Source of the DNA: Sedimentisphaerales bacterium
GTDB lineage: Bacteria; Planctomycetota; Phycisphaerae; Sedimentisphaerales; SG8-4
Direction: 5' to 3'
NCBI GenBank assembly: GCA_016928975.1
Contig: JAFGJR010000221.1
Coordinates: forward strand, 1-39,975
Length of the DNA: 39,975 nucleotides
A model generated the notes under the pieces. That model was not told the origin of the DNA and ran no database searches. It saw nothing but the letters and a program-made list of their open reading frames with translations. Both the position numbers and the translations under genes were made by a program. Positions 30,651 through 39,940 of the stretch are shown here, piece by piece. How positions within the stretch are numbered: the first letter of the stretch is position 1; each line of letters begins with the position of its first letter.

Positions 30651-33600
30651 TCAAGGCGTGGCCCCGGCCTCGTGGCGTACTTGCCGGACGCGGTTCAAGT
30701 CATCGTACTCATACTCGACGCGCACCACGCCATCGTGCGTGATTTGGATCAGATTGCCTCGCTCGTCGTAGGTATATGAACTGACCGTGCCGTCCGGGCT
30801 GGTCACGGTTGTCAACCGATCGGCCGCATCGTATCCGTACGTGTATGACCGACCGTCCTGAGAATCGCCGTAGGTTACCGACGACAAACGATCCTGCGTA
30901 TCATATGCGAGCGCGACGCTGCCGGCGCTCGCGCTGATTCCCGTGAGGTTGTCAGGATCGTCATACTCGAACGATACGGCGTGCCCCTCCGCATCGACCA
31001 CTCGGATCAGGCGCGAGAAACCGTCATAACTGTAGCTCGTCGGTTGGTCTCTGGCGTCGCGGGCCTCAGTCATGTTCCCGGTGCTGTCATATGCGAACCT
31101 GCTGACGTTTCCCAGAGCATCCACAACCTGGATCAGAGAGCCCACCTCGTCATACTGGAACGTCGTGATGTTGTAGACAGAATACTGAGGGCCACCGGCT
31201 GTCAGCATGTGCTCCTGGTCGAAGTTCTCCTCGTAGCCAGTTCCTACGGACGTCTGAAAGAACTGGAGGACGCGTCCCTGCTGATCGCGATTCACGGCAT
31301 CGAAGCGGCCGTTCGGCCAGCAGACGGCAAGGGGATAGCCATCCTGTTTGTAATAGAACCTCGTCGTATGTCCCTCTGCATCGACGATGGCCGTCAGATT
31401 GCCATAGCGATTGTACGTGAAGCTCGTCGCGTTGCCGCGGGCGTCGGTCCATCGAATCAGATTCTGGTTGGGGTCGTATTCGCTGACTGTGGAGTAGCCC
31501 TGGGGACCGGTGGTCTGCGTCGTTCCTTCCGCCAGACTGTAGTGCGTGGCAAATGCCTCGGCGGCCGAAGCCTGCTTCACAGAGGTGACGCGGCCAAAGG
31601 CGTCGTATTCCTGGATGGACACCGATTGTCCGTCGCCGTTTCGAATCTCGATCAGGCGGTGCTCCTGGTCGTAGAGGTATACGGTCCTACCATCGTGTAT
31701 GGCGTCTTGGAGCGCGTGTATGAGATTGCCGGCGTCGTGGCCGGCCGCCTCCTCAGATGCCACGAGGCCGTTGCTCACCCGCACGAGGTTATCGGATGCG
31801 TCATAGGAGTAGGTTACGGTCCGGCCGCCAGGTCCCGTAGCCTGGACGACCCGTCCATCCTCACCATACGAAAGCGCGATCGTCCTTCCAGAGGTCGGCT
31901 GACGTATGCTGGTCAGTCGGCCGTCCTGATCGTACTCATACACAACCTGGTTCTCGCTTGGGTCCCTGAGGTCCAGCAGTCGCCCGGCGGCATCGAAGCT
32001 CGCCAGCAATCCACTTGCCAATCGTATCACGAAATGGTCAGTGCCATCGGACAGCAAGGCGTCGGCGGCATTCACGGAGCGGTTCGAGTAGACCAGGATG
32101 TCCTCCTGCATATCGAACACGCCCGTCAATCGCCAAACGTCCGCCTGCCGATCGTAGAAGTACGCCGGCTCATAATCGCAGACGGACTGAGCGGCACGGT
32201 TCACAAAGGCGACTCGCGAATAGCCGCTCTGTGTGGCTGTGGCCGCCCCGAACTCAGATGCTGTGCCCTTGTACTGAAGCTCAAACGGCGCAATGTGCCA
32301 CCCCCAGCCGAGCGGACCGGGCTCGATATCGAATGAGTCATAGAATCGCGTCAGGGCCAGCGGCACGCTGCCGTTGACTCTGGCCGTGAGGTCCGTGTCC
32401 GTCCAGGTGAAGCCGCCGTCCATGAGCTGTTTCTCCAGAGATACGGCAGCCGCCACGTACTCCGTTTCCGCCGTGTTCACGGTCCAAGTCAGCTCGGTCT
32501 CCGCCGGTCTGCTCGTCGTCACTGCATTCTCCGAACCAGCCACCGGAGGGGTCAGCTGGACGTCTCCTTCATAAGTGACCCCTCCTGTTTGGGTCAGAGT
32601 GTAGAGTGTCAGACCATCTGTCCATTCCATCGTGACCGAAGTGATCGGCGTGACCAGAGGGGTCTCCCAGTGCGCCGGCGCGTACTTCTCAAGCAGCGAC
32701 AGATCAAATGGAATGTCGCTTTCCCTGATCCACTTGACCATGCCGACGATCTTGGCCAGTTGACGCAGGTCCTCGAAGACCGGAAACTCGGCCGCAAACT
32801 CGTCATAGTGCTCGTTGAAATGCGCCGCGAATGCTTCCACCGCCGGGTGGGCGGTTTGCTGGCCGCCGGAAGTGTATTTCGTTTCGGTCAGGACCTCCAT
32901 GCCGGCCTCGGTGAACATCATGGACTTGCCATCCGGAGAAGGCGCTACGCGGATCGCCTTGGGCTGGAACCAGAAGCGCACGGTCATGTCTCCCTCGATT
33001 CCCCCCGCCTCCCGGACGCGTGTGAGCAGGCTCTTGTAGCCGGGCACATTGCATGACACCGGCTGGCAGGTGACGTTGTCTTTGCCGAGGCTGAGGCACT
33101 TGAGCATCCGGTCGGCCTCGAACATCACCCAGCCGAAATGCGTGCCGGAGGACAAGTCTTGGATGACCATCTGACCGGTGCTCGGGTCCGGGAACGGATC
33201 ACCGTAGCGGACAGTCTGGCACAGTCCATTGTTGCACTCGTTCGTCGGACAGGGCACCTCAGGCGGATCAATGCTGACGACCGGGTCGTAGCCCCGAAAG
33301 ATGGCCCTGGCCGCCACGACGAAATCGTCGAAATTCATGGGAGGCAGCGTCGCGTCCTTCTCTCCATAGATCACCAGTTGACCGGTGGCTGGATCGTAGG
33401 CCACGCCCTTGATATCGTGAATCTCCGAAATCACCTCCGCCGTGCGATTCAGATCGACCCCGCCGGGGCGACTACGGCTCAACGGACCGATCTCGCCAGG
33501 TGAGCCAGAGTCGCCACTGCCCGAGCCGCCTCCTCCGCCTCCTGGAGGCAGACCGCCCGCACGTCGGGAATCGTCGTTATCATCGTTGGAGAAGTCGAGG

Positions 33601-35555
33601 CTGGATCTCCAGGTGTCATCGTACACCCTCTGAGCATACTCGAGATCTCGTTCGAGCCTCTGCCGGTACAATTGGTTCAAAGGTGCGTGGCGCAGTTCCT
33701 CATTGTGGGTTCTCAAGTACTTGAGCTGTTCGTCAACAATCATAAGATGCTGCTCGCCTTTATACCAACCGCTCCTCCAGTCACCCATCAGCGGATCATA
33801 GTAGGTGAGCAATGTCTCGCCCATCTGCGTGTGCCGCCAGGCGTCTGCGAGCACGTAGGCCCAGGCGTAAACGCACCACGGCCATTTGAGCCAATTCGCG
33901 TGCTTGCTGTAGTCTGGTGGTTCAGGCCGGTATTCGGTGCCAGAAGGATCAACGTAGTTGGCTGGAGAGTTTGTCACGAAGATATACGGCGAAAGACTCT
34001 GAGGAACCGCGAGGTTGCCCAGCAGCGGGTCTCTGGTCAGAAACCGGCCAGTAGTAGGATCGGCATACCGCGCGCGCAGAAAGATCAAGCCGGTTTCCTT
34101 CTCCTGGACTTCGCCGTCAAATCTGTAGGCATTGGCGACAGTCTCCGTTTCGGCTGTGGTTGCGCCGAAGGCATCGTATTCGTAGGTGTTGATGGTCTGG
34201 CCGGCGCCGTCCAGGAGTCGGCGGACGCTGCCGGCGGGTGAGTCGTGCAGATAGAAGGAGCTGCGCCATCGCGGCTCTCGAACGCTCAGCAGATCGCTTC
34301 CCCACTCCCGCAAGCGGATGGGCATATTCGAGGTATCGATCTCCGCAATGGCCTCAGTGTACAGGCGGTTGATGTCGTTGATAAAAAGGGTCGTCTGGCC
34401 GTTTGCCGTCTTGGCAATGCGGTTTCCCACGCCGTCGTACGCGTACGTGACAGTGTTTGTGCCGTCACCGTAGCGAATGAGGCGGTTCTCGTGGTCATAG
34501 GCATACTCGATCTGTCTGCTGTCGCCCGGACGAACGCCCACGCGTTTGACCAGGTTTCCATTGGCGTCGTAGTTGAATCGTTCGTCCTCGACGCCATCGA
34601 CTTTGGTGGACAGCAGCCGGCTGTCGACATCGTAGGAGTACTCTGTGACTGTGGTGGTCCCGCCACGGGTCTCCGTCATCTTCGTGCGATTGCCGAAGCT
34701 GTCGTACTCATAGTCCACGGTGCGCCCGTCGGGGTATGAGACGGACCGCAATCGATCGAGAACGTCATAGGCATAGGTCGTCGTCCTGGAGCCGGCGGCC
34801 GTGGTCTCCACGACCTTCGTGCGATTGCCGATGCTGTTGAGCGTGTAGTCGTATCTTGCGATCAGAGCATCGCTGCCGTCGCGGTGCTCGACCGCGACCA
34901 AGCGTCCATCTGCGTCGTAGCCGTACAACGTATAGCAGCCGTTCGGCAGATCGCAACGGCTCAGGTTTCCCGCCCGGTCGTATGCGTAGCTGGTGGTCTC
35001 GCCAGCTATGTAGTCCGTTACGCTACTGATGCGGTTGTCGGGGTCGTAGGTGTACTCAACGAGATGGTAGGCGCACAGATTGTCGTCCGCAAAGCGCGCG
35101 TACTTGAATGGATAACCTTGCACGTCTTGCCTTCCGCAGGCCACCAGGGTGATGTTCCCCGCCTGATCGTACCCATAGAGGACCGTGTTTCCATCGGGGT
35201 CATCCACCCTGGTCAGTCGATCAAGGACATCGTAACTGTACCGCGTAGTCCCGGTCCAGTCAGTCATGCCGGTGAGGTTGCCGTTGCCATCGTAGGTGAA
35301 TTGCACATCCGGTGCGGCACCGTCGGGATAGTCAATGCTGGTGAGCCGGTTCACCTTGTCGTACGTATACAGTGTCCGGCTGCCGTTTCCATCCGCCCGG
35401 GAGACGAGGTTGCCGTTGCCATCGTACTCGAAGGCAGTCGTGACCTCCTGCACCGATGTCTGTGCCTGAGCGTCTTGTGCCGGCGAGCCCGCGAGCCATG
35501 CGGCCGAACAGAGTGCAATTGCCGCATTGACGACCCAATCATTGTGGCTTCTCAT
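30651..35555 (-). CDS. Giant secreted RHS/YD-repeat protein with internal core domain
   Basis: 1634 residues. Signal peptide 1-31 (NAAIALCSAAWLAGSPAQDAQAQ). First YD-repeat block about 36-450 (units like FEYDGNGNLVSR, YSYDVLDRLTRVDDPDG). RHS core at about 470-540 with LRARYADPTTGRFLTRDPLLGN at about 494-512 and SPYIFVTNSPANYVDPSG. Then an aromatic helical stretch (KHANWLKWPWCVYAWAYVLADAW), a Gly-rich linker near 670, and a Cys-containing middle domain (about 700-1020) including FEADRMLKCLSLGKDN and FWFQPKAIRV, reminiscent of a planctomycetal DUF1598-like segment. A DUF6531-like start (LTARVNGSVPLALTRFYDSFD, about 1055-1075) precedes a second YD-repeat block to the C-terminus (EYEYDDLNRVRQVRHEAG). 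RHS shells normally end with core then toxin; here the core is internal and the last block has none. AGGAG precedes the ATG. Confidence 0.9.
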   Translation of the reverse strand: MRSHNDWVVNAAIALCSAAWLAGSPAQDAQAQTSVQEVTTAFEYDGNGNLVSRADGNGSRTLYTYDKVNRLTSIDYPDGAAPDVQFTYDGNGNLTGMTDWTGTTRYSYDVLDRLTRVDDPDGNTVLYGYDQAGNITLVACGRQDVQGYPFKYARFADDNLCAYHLVEYTYDPDNRISSVTDYIAGETTSYAYDRAGNLSRCDLPNGCYTLYGYDADGRLVAVEHRDGSDALIARYDYTLNSIGNRTKVVETTAAGSRTTTYAYDVLDRLRSVSYPDGRTVDYEYDSFGNRTKMTETRGGTTTVTEYSYDVDSRLLSTKVDGVEDERFNYDANGNLVKRVGVRPGDSRQIEYAYDHENRLIRYGDGTNTVTYAYDGVGNRIAKTANGQTTLFINDINRLYTEAIAEIDTSNMPIRLREWGSDLLSVREPRWRSSFYLHDSPAGSVRRLLDGAGQTINTYEYDAFGATTAETETVANAYRFDGEVQEKETGLIFLRARYADPTTGRFLTRDPLLGNLAVPQSLSPYIFVTNSPANYVDPSGTEYRPEPPDYSKHANWLKWPWCVYAWAYVLADAWRHTQMGETLLTYYDPLMGDWRSGWYKGEQHLMIVDEQLKYLRTHNEELRHAPLNQLYRQRLERDLEYAQRVYDDTWRSSLDFSNDDNDDSRRAGGLPPGGGGGGSGSGDSGSPGEIGPLSRSRPGGVDLNRTAEVISEIHDIKGVAYDPATGQLVIYGEKDATLPPMNFDDFVVAARAIFRGYDPVVSIDPPEVPCPTNECNNGLCQTVRYGDPFPDPSTGQMVIQDLSSGTHFGWVMFEADRMLKCLSLGKDNVTCQPVSCNVPGYKSLLTRVREAGGIEGDMTVRFWFQPKAIRVAPSPDGKSMMFTEAGMEVLTETKYTSGGQQTAHPAVEAFAAHFNEHYDEFAAEFPVFEDLRQLAKIVGMVKWIRESDIPFDLSLLEKYAPAHWETPLVTPITSVTMEWTDGLTLYTLTQTGGVTYEGDVQLTPPVAGSENAVTTSRPAETELTWTVNTAETEYVAAAVSLEKQLMDGGFTWTDTDLTARVNGSVPLALTRFYDSFDIEPGPLGWGWHIAPFELQYKGTASEFGAATATQSGYSRVAFVNRAAQSVCDYEPAYFYDRQADVWRLTGVFDMQEDILVYSNRSVNAADALLSDGTDHFVIRLASGLLASFDAAGRLLDLRDPSENQVVYEYDQDGRLTSIRQPTSGRTIALSYGEDGRVVQATGPGGRTVTYSYDASDNLVRVSNGLVASEEAAGHDAGNLIHALQDAIHDGRTVYLYDQEHRLIEIRNGDGQSVSIQEYDAFGRVTSVKQASAAEAFATHYSLAEGTTQTTGPQGYSTVSEYDPNQNLIRWTDARGNATSFTYNRYGNLTAIVDAEGHTTRFYYKQDGYPLAVCWPNGRFDAVNRDQQGRVLQFFQTSVGTGYEENFDQEHMLTAGGPQYSVYNITTFQYDEVGSLIQVVDALGNVSRFAYDSTGNMTEARDARDQPTSYSYDGFSRLIRVVDAEGHAVSFEYDDPDNLTGISASAGSVALAYDTQDRLSSVTYGDSQDGRSYTYGYDAADRLTTVTSPDGTVSSYTYDERGNLIQITHDGVVRVEYEYDDLNRVRQVRHEAGATP

Positions 35556-35901
35556 GGTCTCCTGCCTCCTTCGGCCTCACTACATTTGCCCGACCCGTGG
35601 AGGGCCGGCTCTCATTCGTCGCACCCACGCCAGGGATGCGTCTCCGGAGACCATTATGGCAAACGCGGGCGGAGCGGGCAAGCAAAAAGCGAAGAGCCCC
35701 GATCACAACGCAGGCGGGAGGAGACGAACCCGCGCTTCAAACCTGTGTCGCGGCGTCACTACAAATGGCGTCCGGCATAGTTTGGGTGCAAGAAAGACGC
35801 CAGGAGCGGAGAAACCTCATTGACACGGGGCGCCCCGCTTCATACTATCGCACGTCGGTCGTCCTCATCGGACGTGCCCACACGAGCTAAGGAGTACAGG
35901 G
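35556..35901. other. Divergent intergenic region between RHS and thioredoxin genes
   Basis: Holds the trxA promoter (35820-35848). No gene, tRNA or clear RHS promoter is seen; AAGGAGG and AGGAG motifs just upstream of 35555 serve the RHS start. Confidence 0.55.
35820..35848 (+). promoter_or_regulatory. trxA promoter with a perfect palindrome in the spacer
   Basis: TTGACA (35820-35825), 17-bp spacer, TACTAT (35843-35848), 54 bp before the trxA start. The spacer begins with the palindrome CGGGGCGCCCCG (35826-35837), directly abutting the -35. A regulator bound there would contact polymerase; a MerR- or redox-type control is a guess. Confidence 0.6.
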
Positions 35902-36246
35902 ATGGCAAGGGAAGAGAAACTGGTCGCGGTCACGGACGACAGCTTCGACGGCGAGGTCTTGCAGTCGGAGGTGCCTGTTCTGGTGGACTACTGGGCGCCG
36001 TGGTGCGGGCCCTGCAGGGTGGCGGGCCCGGTGCTCGAGAAGATCGCCCGGGAATATGAAGGCCGACTGAAGATCTGCAAGGTCAATGTGGACGAGGAGC
36101 GAGAGGTCGCCGGCAGGCACCGGATCATGAGCATCCCCACGATGTTCCTGTTCAAGGACGGGGAGCTGGTGGATCAGATCGTGGGGGTAACGCCCAACTT
36201 CGAGAGCGACCTGAAGCGAAGGATCGAGCCGCACCTGGAAGGATAG
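35902..36246 (+). CDS. trxA: Thioredoxin
   Basis: 114-residue cytoplasmic disulfide reductase. Active site WCGPC with Cys35 and Cys38, preceded by VLVDYWAP; cis-Pro in SIPTMFLFKDGELVDQIVG. AAGGAG lies 7 nt before the ATG. The reductase gene follows after 99 bp in the same direction, so both are probably transcribed from the promoter at 35820. Provides electrons to ribonucleotide reductase, Msr enzymes and similar. Confidence 0.96.
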   Translation: MAREEKLVAVTDDSFDGEVLQSEVPVLVDYWAPWCGPCRVAGPVLEKIAREYEGRLKICKVNVDEEREVAGRHRIMSIPTMFLFKDGELVDQIVGVTPNFESDLKRRIEPHLEG

Positions 36247-36345
36247 ATATTCAGGACCGGCGATTGCTTATTTAAGTCGGGCGGCGGTCTCCCCGCCCGC
36301 TCATCGCACCGGCCGGTTTTGCCGTGCGGGTGGCAGGACTGTGGA

Positions 36346-37344
36346 ATGACGGATACGATCTATGATGTCGTCATCGTGGGCGCAGGCCCGGCGGGTCTGG
36401 GATGCGCCCTGTATACCGCCCGGGACCGGCTCAGGACCCTGGTCCTGGAGAAGATGATCCCCGGCGGGCAAATCTACAATACCGACCGGATCGAGAACTA
36501 CCCCGGCATCGTTCGCGTCGATGGGCCCAATCTCATCGAACAGATGCAGAAGCAGGTGGAGAGCTTCGGCGCCGAGATCCGCCCAGGCTGCGAGGTGACG
36601 GGCCTGGAGAAGCTCAAGGACGGGACCGTCGGAGTCGTCTGCGGCGACGACGCGCTGGCCGCGCGGGCCGTCGTGCTCGCGCTGGGAAGCCACTATCGCC
36701 GGCTGGGCGTGCCCGGCGAGGAGGAGTTCCGCAACGCCGGCGCCGGCGTCAGCTACTGCGGCACCTGCGACGCCCCCTTCTTCCGGGGCAGGCAGGTCGT
36801 CTCCGTCGGCGGCGGCAATACCGCCATCGAGGAGACGCTCCACTTGGCCAAGTACGCCAAGAAGGTGACGCTCGTCCACCGCCGTGATGAGTTCCGCGCG
36901 GACAGAGTCCTGGGCGAGGAGCTTCGCGAGGCCGCTGCGAAGCCCGACGGCAATCTCGTCATCAAGCGCGACACGATCGTCACGGCCATCGAGGGCCAGG
37001 GCCGTGTCCAGTCTGTCAAGCTCAAGAACGTCAAGACGAACCAGGAGGAGAATTATCCCTGCGATGGCGTCTTCATCTTCGTCGGCATGGACCCCAACAC
37101 GGCGTTCCTCAAGGGCATCGTCCAGTTGACCGAGCGCGGCTTCATCCGGGTGGACTGCGCCTACCTGCGGACGAGTATGCCGGGCGTCTTCGCCGCCGGC
37201 GACTGCCGGATCGGAGCGGCGATGCAGCTTGTCACCGCCGTCGCCGATGGGGTCAACGCCGCTATCACCATGAAGCAGTACTTCCGCGATCCCCAGTGGT
37301 GGCACACGCCGGTCAGCGATGAAATGCAGCCGGGCGGCTGGTGA
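36346..37344 (+). CDS. trxB: Thioredoxin reductase (NADPH, FAD)
   Basis: 332 residues from the ATG at 36346; an upstream in-frame ATG at 36319 adds nine non-family residues. FAD-binding [20 protein letters not shown] (GAGPAG at 12-17), [16 protein letters not shown], redox pair Cys138-Gly-Thr-Cys141 followed by DAPFF, NADPH-binding [35 protein letters not shown], and the C-terminal FAD motif [27 protein letters not shown]. Reduces thioredoxin; partner is the trxA gene just upstream. The ribosome binding site is weak (AGGA). The C-terminal extension ([16 protein letters not shown]) is a little longer than usual. Confidence 0.96.
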   Translation: MTDTIYDVVIVGAGPAGLGCALYTARDRLRTLVLEKMIPGGQIYNTDRIENYPGIVRVDGPNLIEQMQKQVESFGAEIRPGCEVTGLEKLKDGTVGVVCGDDALAARAVVLALGSHYRRLGVPGEEEFRNAGAGVSYCGTCDAPFFRGRQVVSVGGGNTAIEETLHLAKYAKKVTLVHRRDEFRADRVLGEELREAAAKPDGNLVIKRDTIVTAIEGQGRVQSVKLKNVKTNQEENYPCDGVFIFVGMDPNTAFLKGIVQLTERGFIRVDCAYLRTSMPGVFAAGDCRIGAAMQLVTAVADGVNAAITMKQYFRDPQWWHTPVSDEMQPGGW

Positions 37345-37590
37345 CCCGAACCGCGTCTATCGATGGTCGTTTGCAGGGCCGATACCCCCCAGCGCCCTGC
37401 GCAAAGGCGATGGCCGTCGCCGCCACGGTCACCAGCGCAAGCTTCACGCTGACCGCCGAGCACTTCGGTTACTCCCTCCTGTTCCTGATCCTGGCCGCAG
37501 TGTCCTTCCTCATCGCTCCAGTCTGGGATTGGCATGGCGCCTGGCCCCAAGGCGCAGGCTGGTGTGCGACGCCCCACCTTCGCGCAGTGA
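37341..37590 (+). pseudogene. Possible remnant of an MFS-type transporter end
   Basis: A plus-strand frame opening at GTG 37341 contains AVAATVTSASFTLTAEHFGYSLLFLILAAVSFLIAPVWDW, which resembles the final membrane helices of a major-facilitator protein (the EHFGYSLLFLILAAV segment). It has no start region or full-length gene before it. The remaining residues are not gene-like. It may be the tail of a deleted transporter gene; a chance hydrophobic frame is possible. Confidence 0.25.
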
Positions 37591-39867
37591 TTACGGCTTC
37601 GGATGTAGCGTCACCGTGACCGCCTGTGATCTCGTCCTGGCGCCTTCGTTGTCCATGGCCTCCGCCGAGATCTCACAGGCACAGTCCCGGCGTATGTTCG
37701 ACCAACTCCACCGCGCCTTCCAGTTGTCCGTCGGGTCAACCACGGTAGTGCCTGTTGTGCTCCATCTCTTTTGCGATCCTTCTTCCCAGTACGCTATGAA
37801 ATCATAGCGGACCCGTATGACGGTCCCATCGGCATCGGAGGCAATGCACTGGAGAACGATCGGTTCCCCATCGGTGAACTCGTCACCATCCTTGGGGCTC
37901 AGCAGGGTGATTGTGGGCGGGTTGTTGACCTTGACAGGCTCGGTTCCCTCCATCAGCCAATGCAGTTGCAGGATGTCCAGATCGGCCTGATCGACAATGC
38001 AGTCGCCGTTGATGTCGCCGGCGATCTGCGTCTCACAGACCGGCTTGGCGAAGTAGGACCTGCTGGCCTCGGCGGTGCCGCCATAGGCGCCCATATTGAT
38101 GAACCCGCCGTTGGGGAACGGCTCGGCGCCCACCGGGGCATTCGGGTCGCCGGCATCGATGCACCGGCTGGTCACGTCATCACAGGCCCAGTCTTGCGAA
38201 GCCCGGTCCCAGTGGCCCGCCTGGGACTTCAGGTGGTAGTCGCCTGTGATCCAGACGGCGTTGGGGTCGTCCAGCGCAGCCGGCTTTGTCGGATCCTCTG
38301 GATCGGCCCAGTAGCCCGGATCGACGAAGCACGGGTCTACGTCGATGTTTCCCTCGCCCGGGTAGCCGCCCTGGACGTTGCTGTAGCTGACCTCGAGCCG
38401 CGGCGTGAACCCCGCGGACTCCGGCCCGAATGGCTCCGGTTCATCGCGGAAGATGCACTGTGTGATCTGGGTCGGCAGCAGCCCCGAGAATCGAGCATCG
38501 AGGCAGTTCTGTCGGCCGCGATTGCCGACAAACGTGCAATTCGACAGCTTGAAGATGTCCGACCAACCGCCAATGGCGCCGGGTCCTGATTGACTCCAGT
38601 TGCCGGCGAATACACAACCGGTGGCGATCAGTCTGCAAGGGCTGGCCTTCACAGCCCCTGCTTGCGATCCGATATTGCCGATGAACTCACAGTCGTGAAG
38701 CTCGATATCTCCGCCGGAGAGCGCCCCGGCCTCATACCCCTCATTCCCGATAAAGACACATTTTATCGCGGTAACGTGAGGATGGAAGAAGCTGCCTACG
38801 ACGCCGGTCATGAATCCTGAGTTGTTCTGGAACGTGCAGCGCACAAGAGTCAGATCGTCGCGAGTCTCGATCGCGCCCTTCGTGAAGCCAGTGAAGGTGC
38901 AGCCCATGAGGGTAAGGCGACCTCCCGAAGCACTCAGGCCCTGCCGCCTCGTTGTGCCGTCTGTGCCTGTGAACACACAGTCGGTCAACACGCTATTGCA
39001 GTCGAAGGCCTCGATCATTGTGGGCCCGTTGTCGAGGAACTGACAACCCGTGATGACAGGACTGCTGTACCGGTTTTCCATGGCCCCCGAGGAGTTGCCT
39101 TCAAACCGGCAGTTGGTCACGATGGAATTGCTGTTGTCCACGTTGCACATGCCTGTCCCTTGATTGTTGAGGAACGTGCAGTTGGTCACGATGGGATGGC
39201 TCCCGTTCAGGGCCGCCAGGACCTCTGTCGCTCTCGGGTAGGTGTCGCGGAAACAGCAGTTGAGAACCGTCGGGCTTCCCGTGTCGATCAGCATGCCCGT
39301 CCCGGTGGCGAGCGCGTCGTCTCCCGCTGGGCGGGGAGGCGCCATGGAGCCGGCGGTGATCGTGAAACCGTCCATCACGGCAGTAGTGTCGGTGCCGCTG
39401 CCGGTGACGACGTGGTAGCTGTTGTCCTTGTCGATGGAGATGGCTCCCGGATCCTTGGTGAAGCCAGCGCCACCATCGTTGCCGGCCAGATCGCCGCTGA
39501 GAATGGTCTCATAGAGCGTGGTATCCCGCGCATTGGGATCGATCGCCGCGGCGCCGGCATACCCGCCCTTGAGAGTAACACCGTTGGCCAGCTTGAACGT
39601 GGCCAGCCGGTCGCCGGGCATGACGCTCACCCCCTGGTCCGGCTTGTAGAGGCCTTTGGCGACATGGATCTCCACGGGCTTTTCCACCCCTGCCGCCGAT
39701 ACCAGGGCGTCCTGCAAGTGGATGCACGCATCCGCCCAGGATGAGCCGCTCCCAGCGCCGTTGGCCCCGGCGTCCACGTGAATCACTTGCGCCGGCTCTG
39801 CGGCCCTCGCCGCCGCGCACGCGCATACCGCAACCATCAATCCCGTGCTGAACATCCCGCTCTTCAT
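37591..39867 (-). CDS. Secreted parallel beta-helix protein with dockerin-like segment
   Basis: 758 residues. The ATG at 39867 has GGAGG 7 nt upstream and gives a signal peptide (MKSGMFSTGLMVAVCACAAARA). Residues about 23-110 carry the start IHVDAGANGAGSGSSWADACIHLQDAL typical of polymorphic/beta-helix surface proteins. Right-handed beta-helix rungs at about 140-480 (NCTFLNNQGTGMCN, NCRFEGNSSGAMEN, GCVFAGNWSQSGPGAIGG, and others). Then an intervening domain, a single dockerin-like calcium motif GDINGDCIVDQADLDILQLHW at about 615-635, and a C-terminal Ig-like domain (NPPTITLLSPKDGDEFTDGEPIVLQC). Probably binds or cleaves polysaccharide on the cell surface; no catalytic motif is recognised. Many Cys occur in the rungs. 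Confidence 0.88.
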   Translation of the reverse strand: MKSGMFSTGLMVAVCACAAARAAEPAQVIHVDAGANGAGSGSSWADACIHLQDALVSAAGVEKPVEIHVAKGLYKPDQGVSVMPGDRLATFKLANGVTLKGGYAGAAAIDPNARDTTLYETILSGDLAGNDGGAGFTKDPGAISIDKDNSYHVVTGSGTDTTAVMDGFTITAGSMAPPRPAGDDALATGTGMLIDTGSPTVLNCCFRDTYPRATEVLAALNGSHPIVTNCTFLNNQGTGMCNVDNSNSIVTNCRFEGNSSGAMENRYSSPVITGCQFLDNGPTMIEAFDCNSVLTDCVFTGTDGTTRRQGLSASGGRLTLMGCTFTGFTKGAIETRDDLTLVRCTFQNNSGFMTGVVGSFFHPHVTAIKCVFIGNEGYEAGALSGGDIELHDCEFIGNIGSQAGAVKASPCRLIATGCVFAGNWSQSGPGAIGGWSDIFKLSNCTFVGNRGRQNCLDARFSGLLPTQITQCIFRDEPEPFGPESAGFTPRLEVSYSNVQGGYPGEGNIDVDPCFVDPGYWADPEDPTKPAALDDPNAVWITGDYHLKSQAGHWDRASQDWACDDVTSRCIDAGDPNAPVGAEPFPNGGFINMGAYGGTAEASRSYFAKPVCETQIAGDINGDCIVDQADLDILQLHWLMEGTEPVKVNNPPTITLLSPKDGDEFTDGEPIVLQCIASDADGTVIRVRYDFIAYWEEGSQKRWSTTGTTVVDPTDNWKARWSWSNIRRDCACEISAEAMDNEGARTRSQAVTVTLHPKP

Positions 39868-39911
39868 GGTCGTCCCTCCCGAAGAGAACTCTGACAAGAA
39901 TCAACTGGACT

Positions 39912-39935
39912 TCTGCAAAATGGACATTGGGCCTA
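39912..39935 (+). repeat. Dispersed motif, copy 2
   Basis: TCTGCAAAATGGACATTGGG (39912-39931), related to 29762-29781. It lies upstream of the beta-helix gene, next to the terminal hairpin. Confidence 0.4.
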
Positions 39936-39940
39936 CTTTG

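Noticed and set aside
30981..32336. Plus-strand open frame of 451 codons opposite the RHS gene
   Set aside because: Repetitive antisense of YD repeats; no start signal or motif.
35690..35800. Possible third tRNA or small RNA before trxA
   Set aside because: The GGCGGGAGGAGACGAACCC stretch hints at a T-arm, but no acceptor pairing or anticodon arm could be formed.
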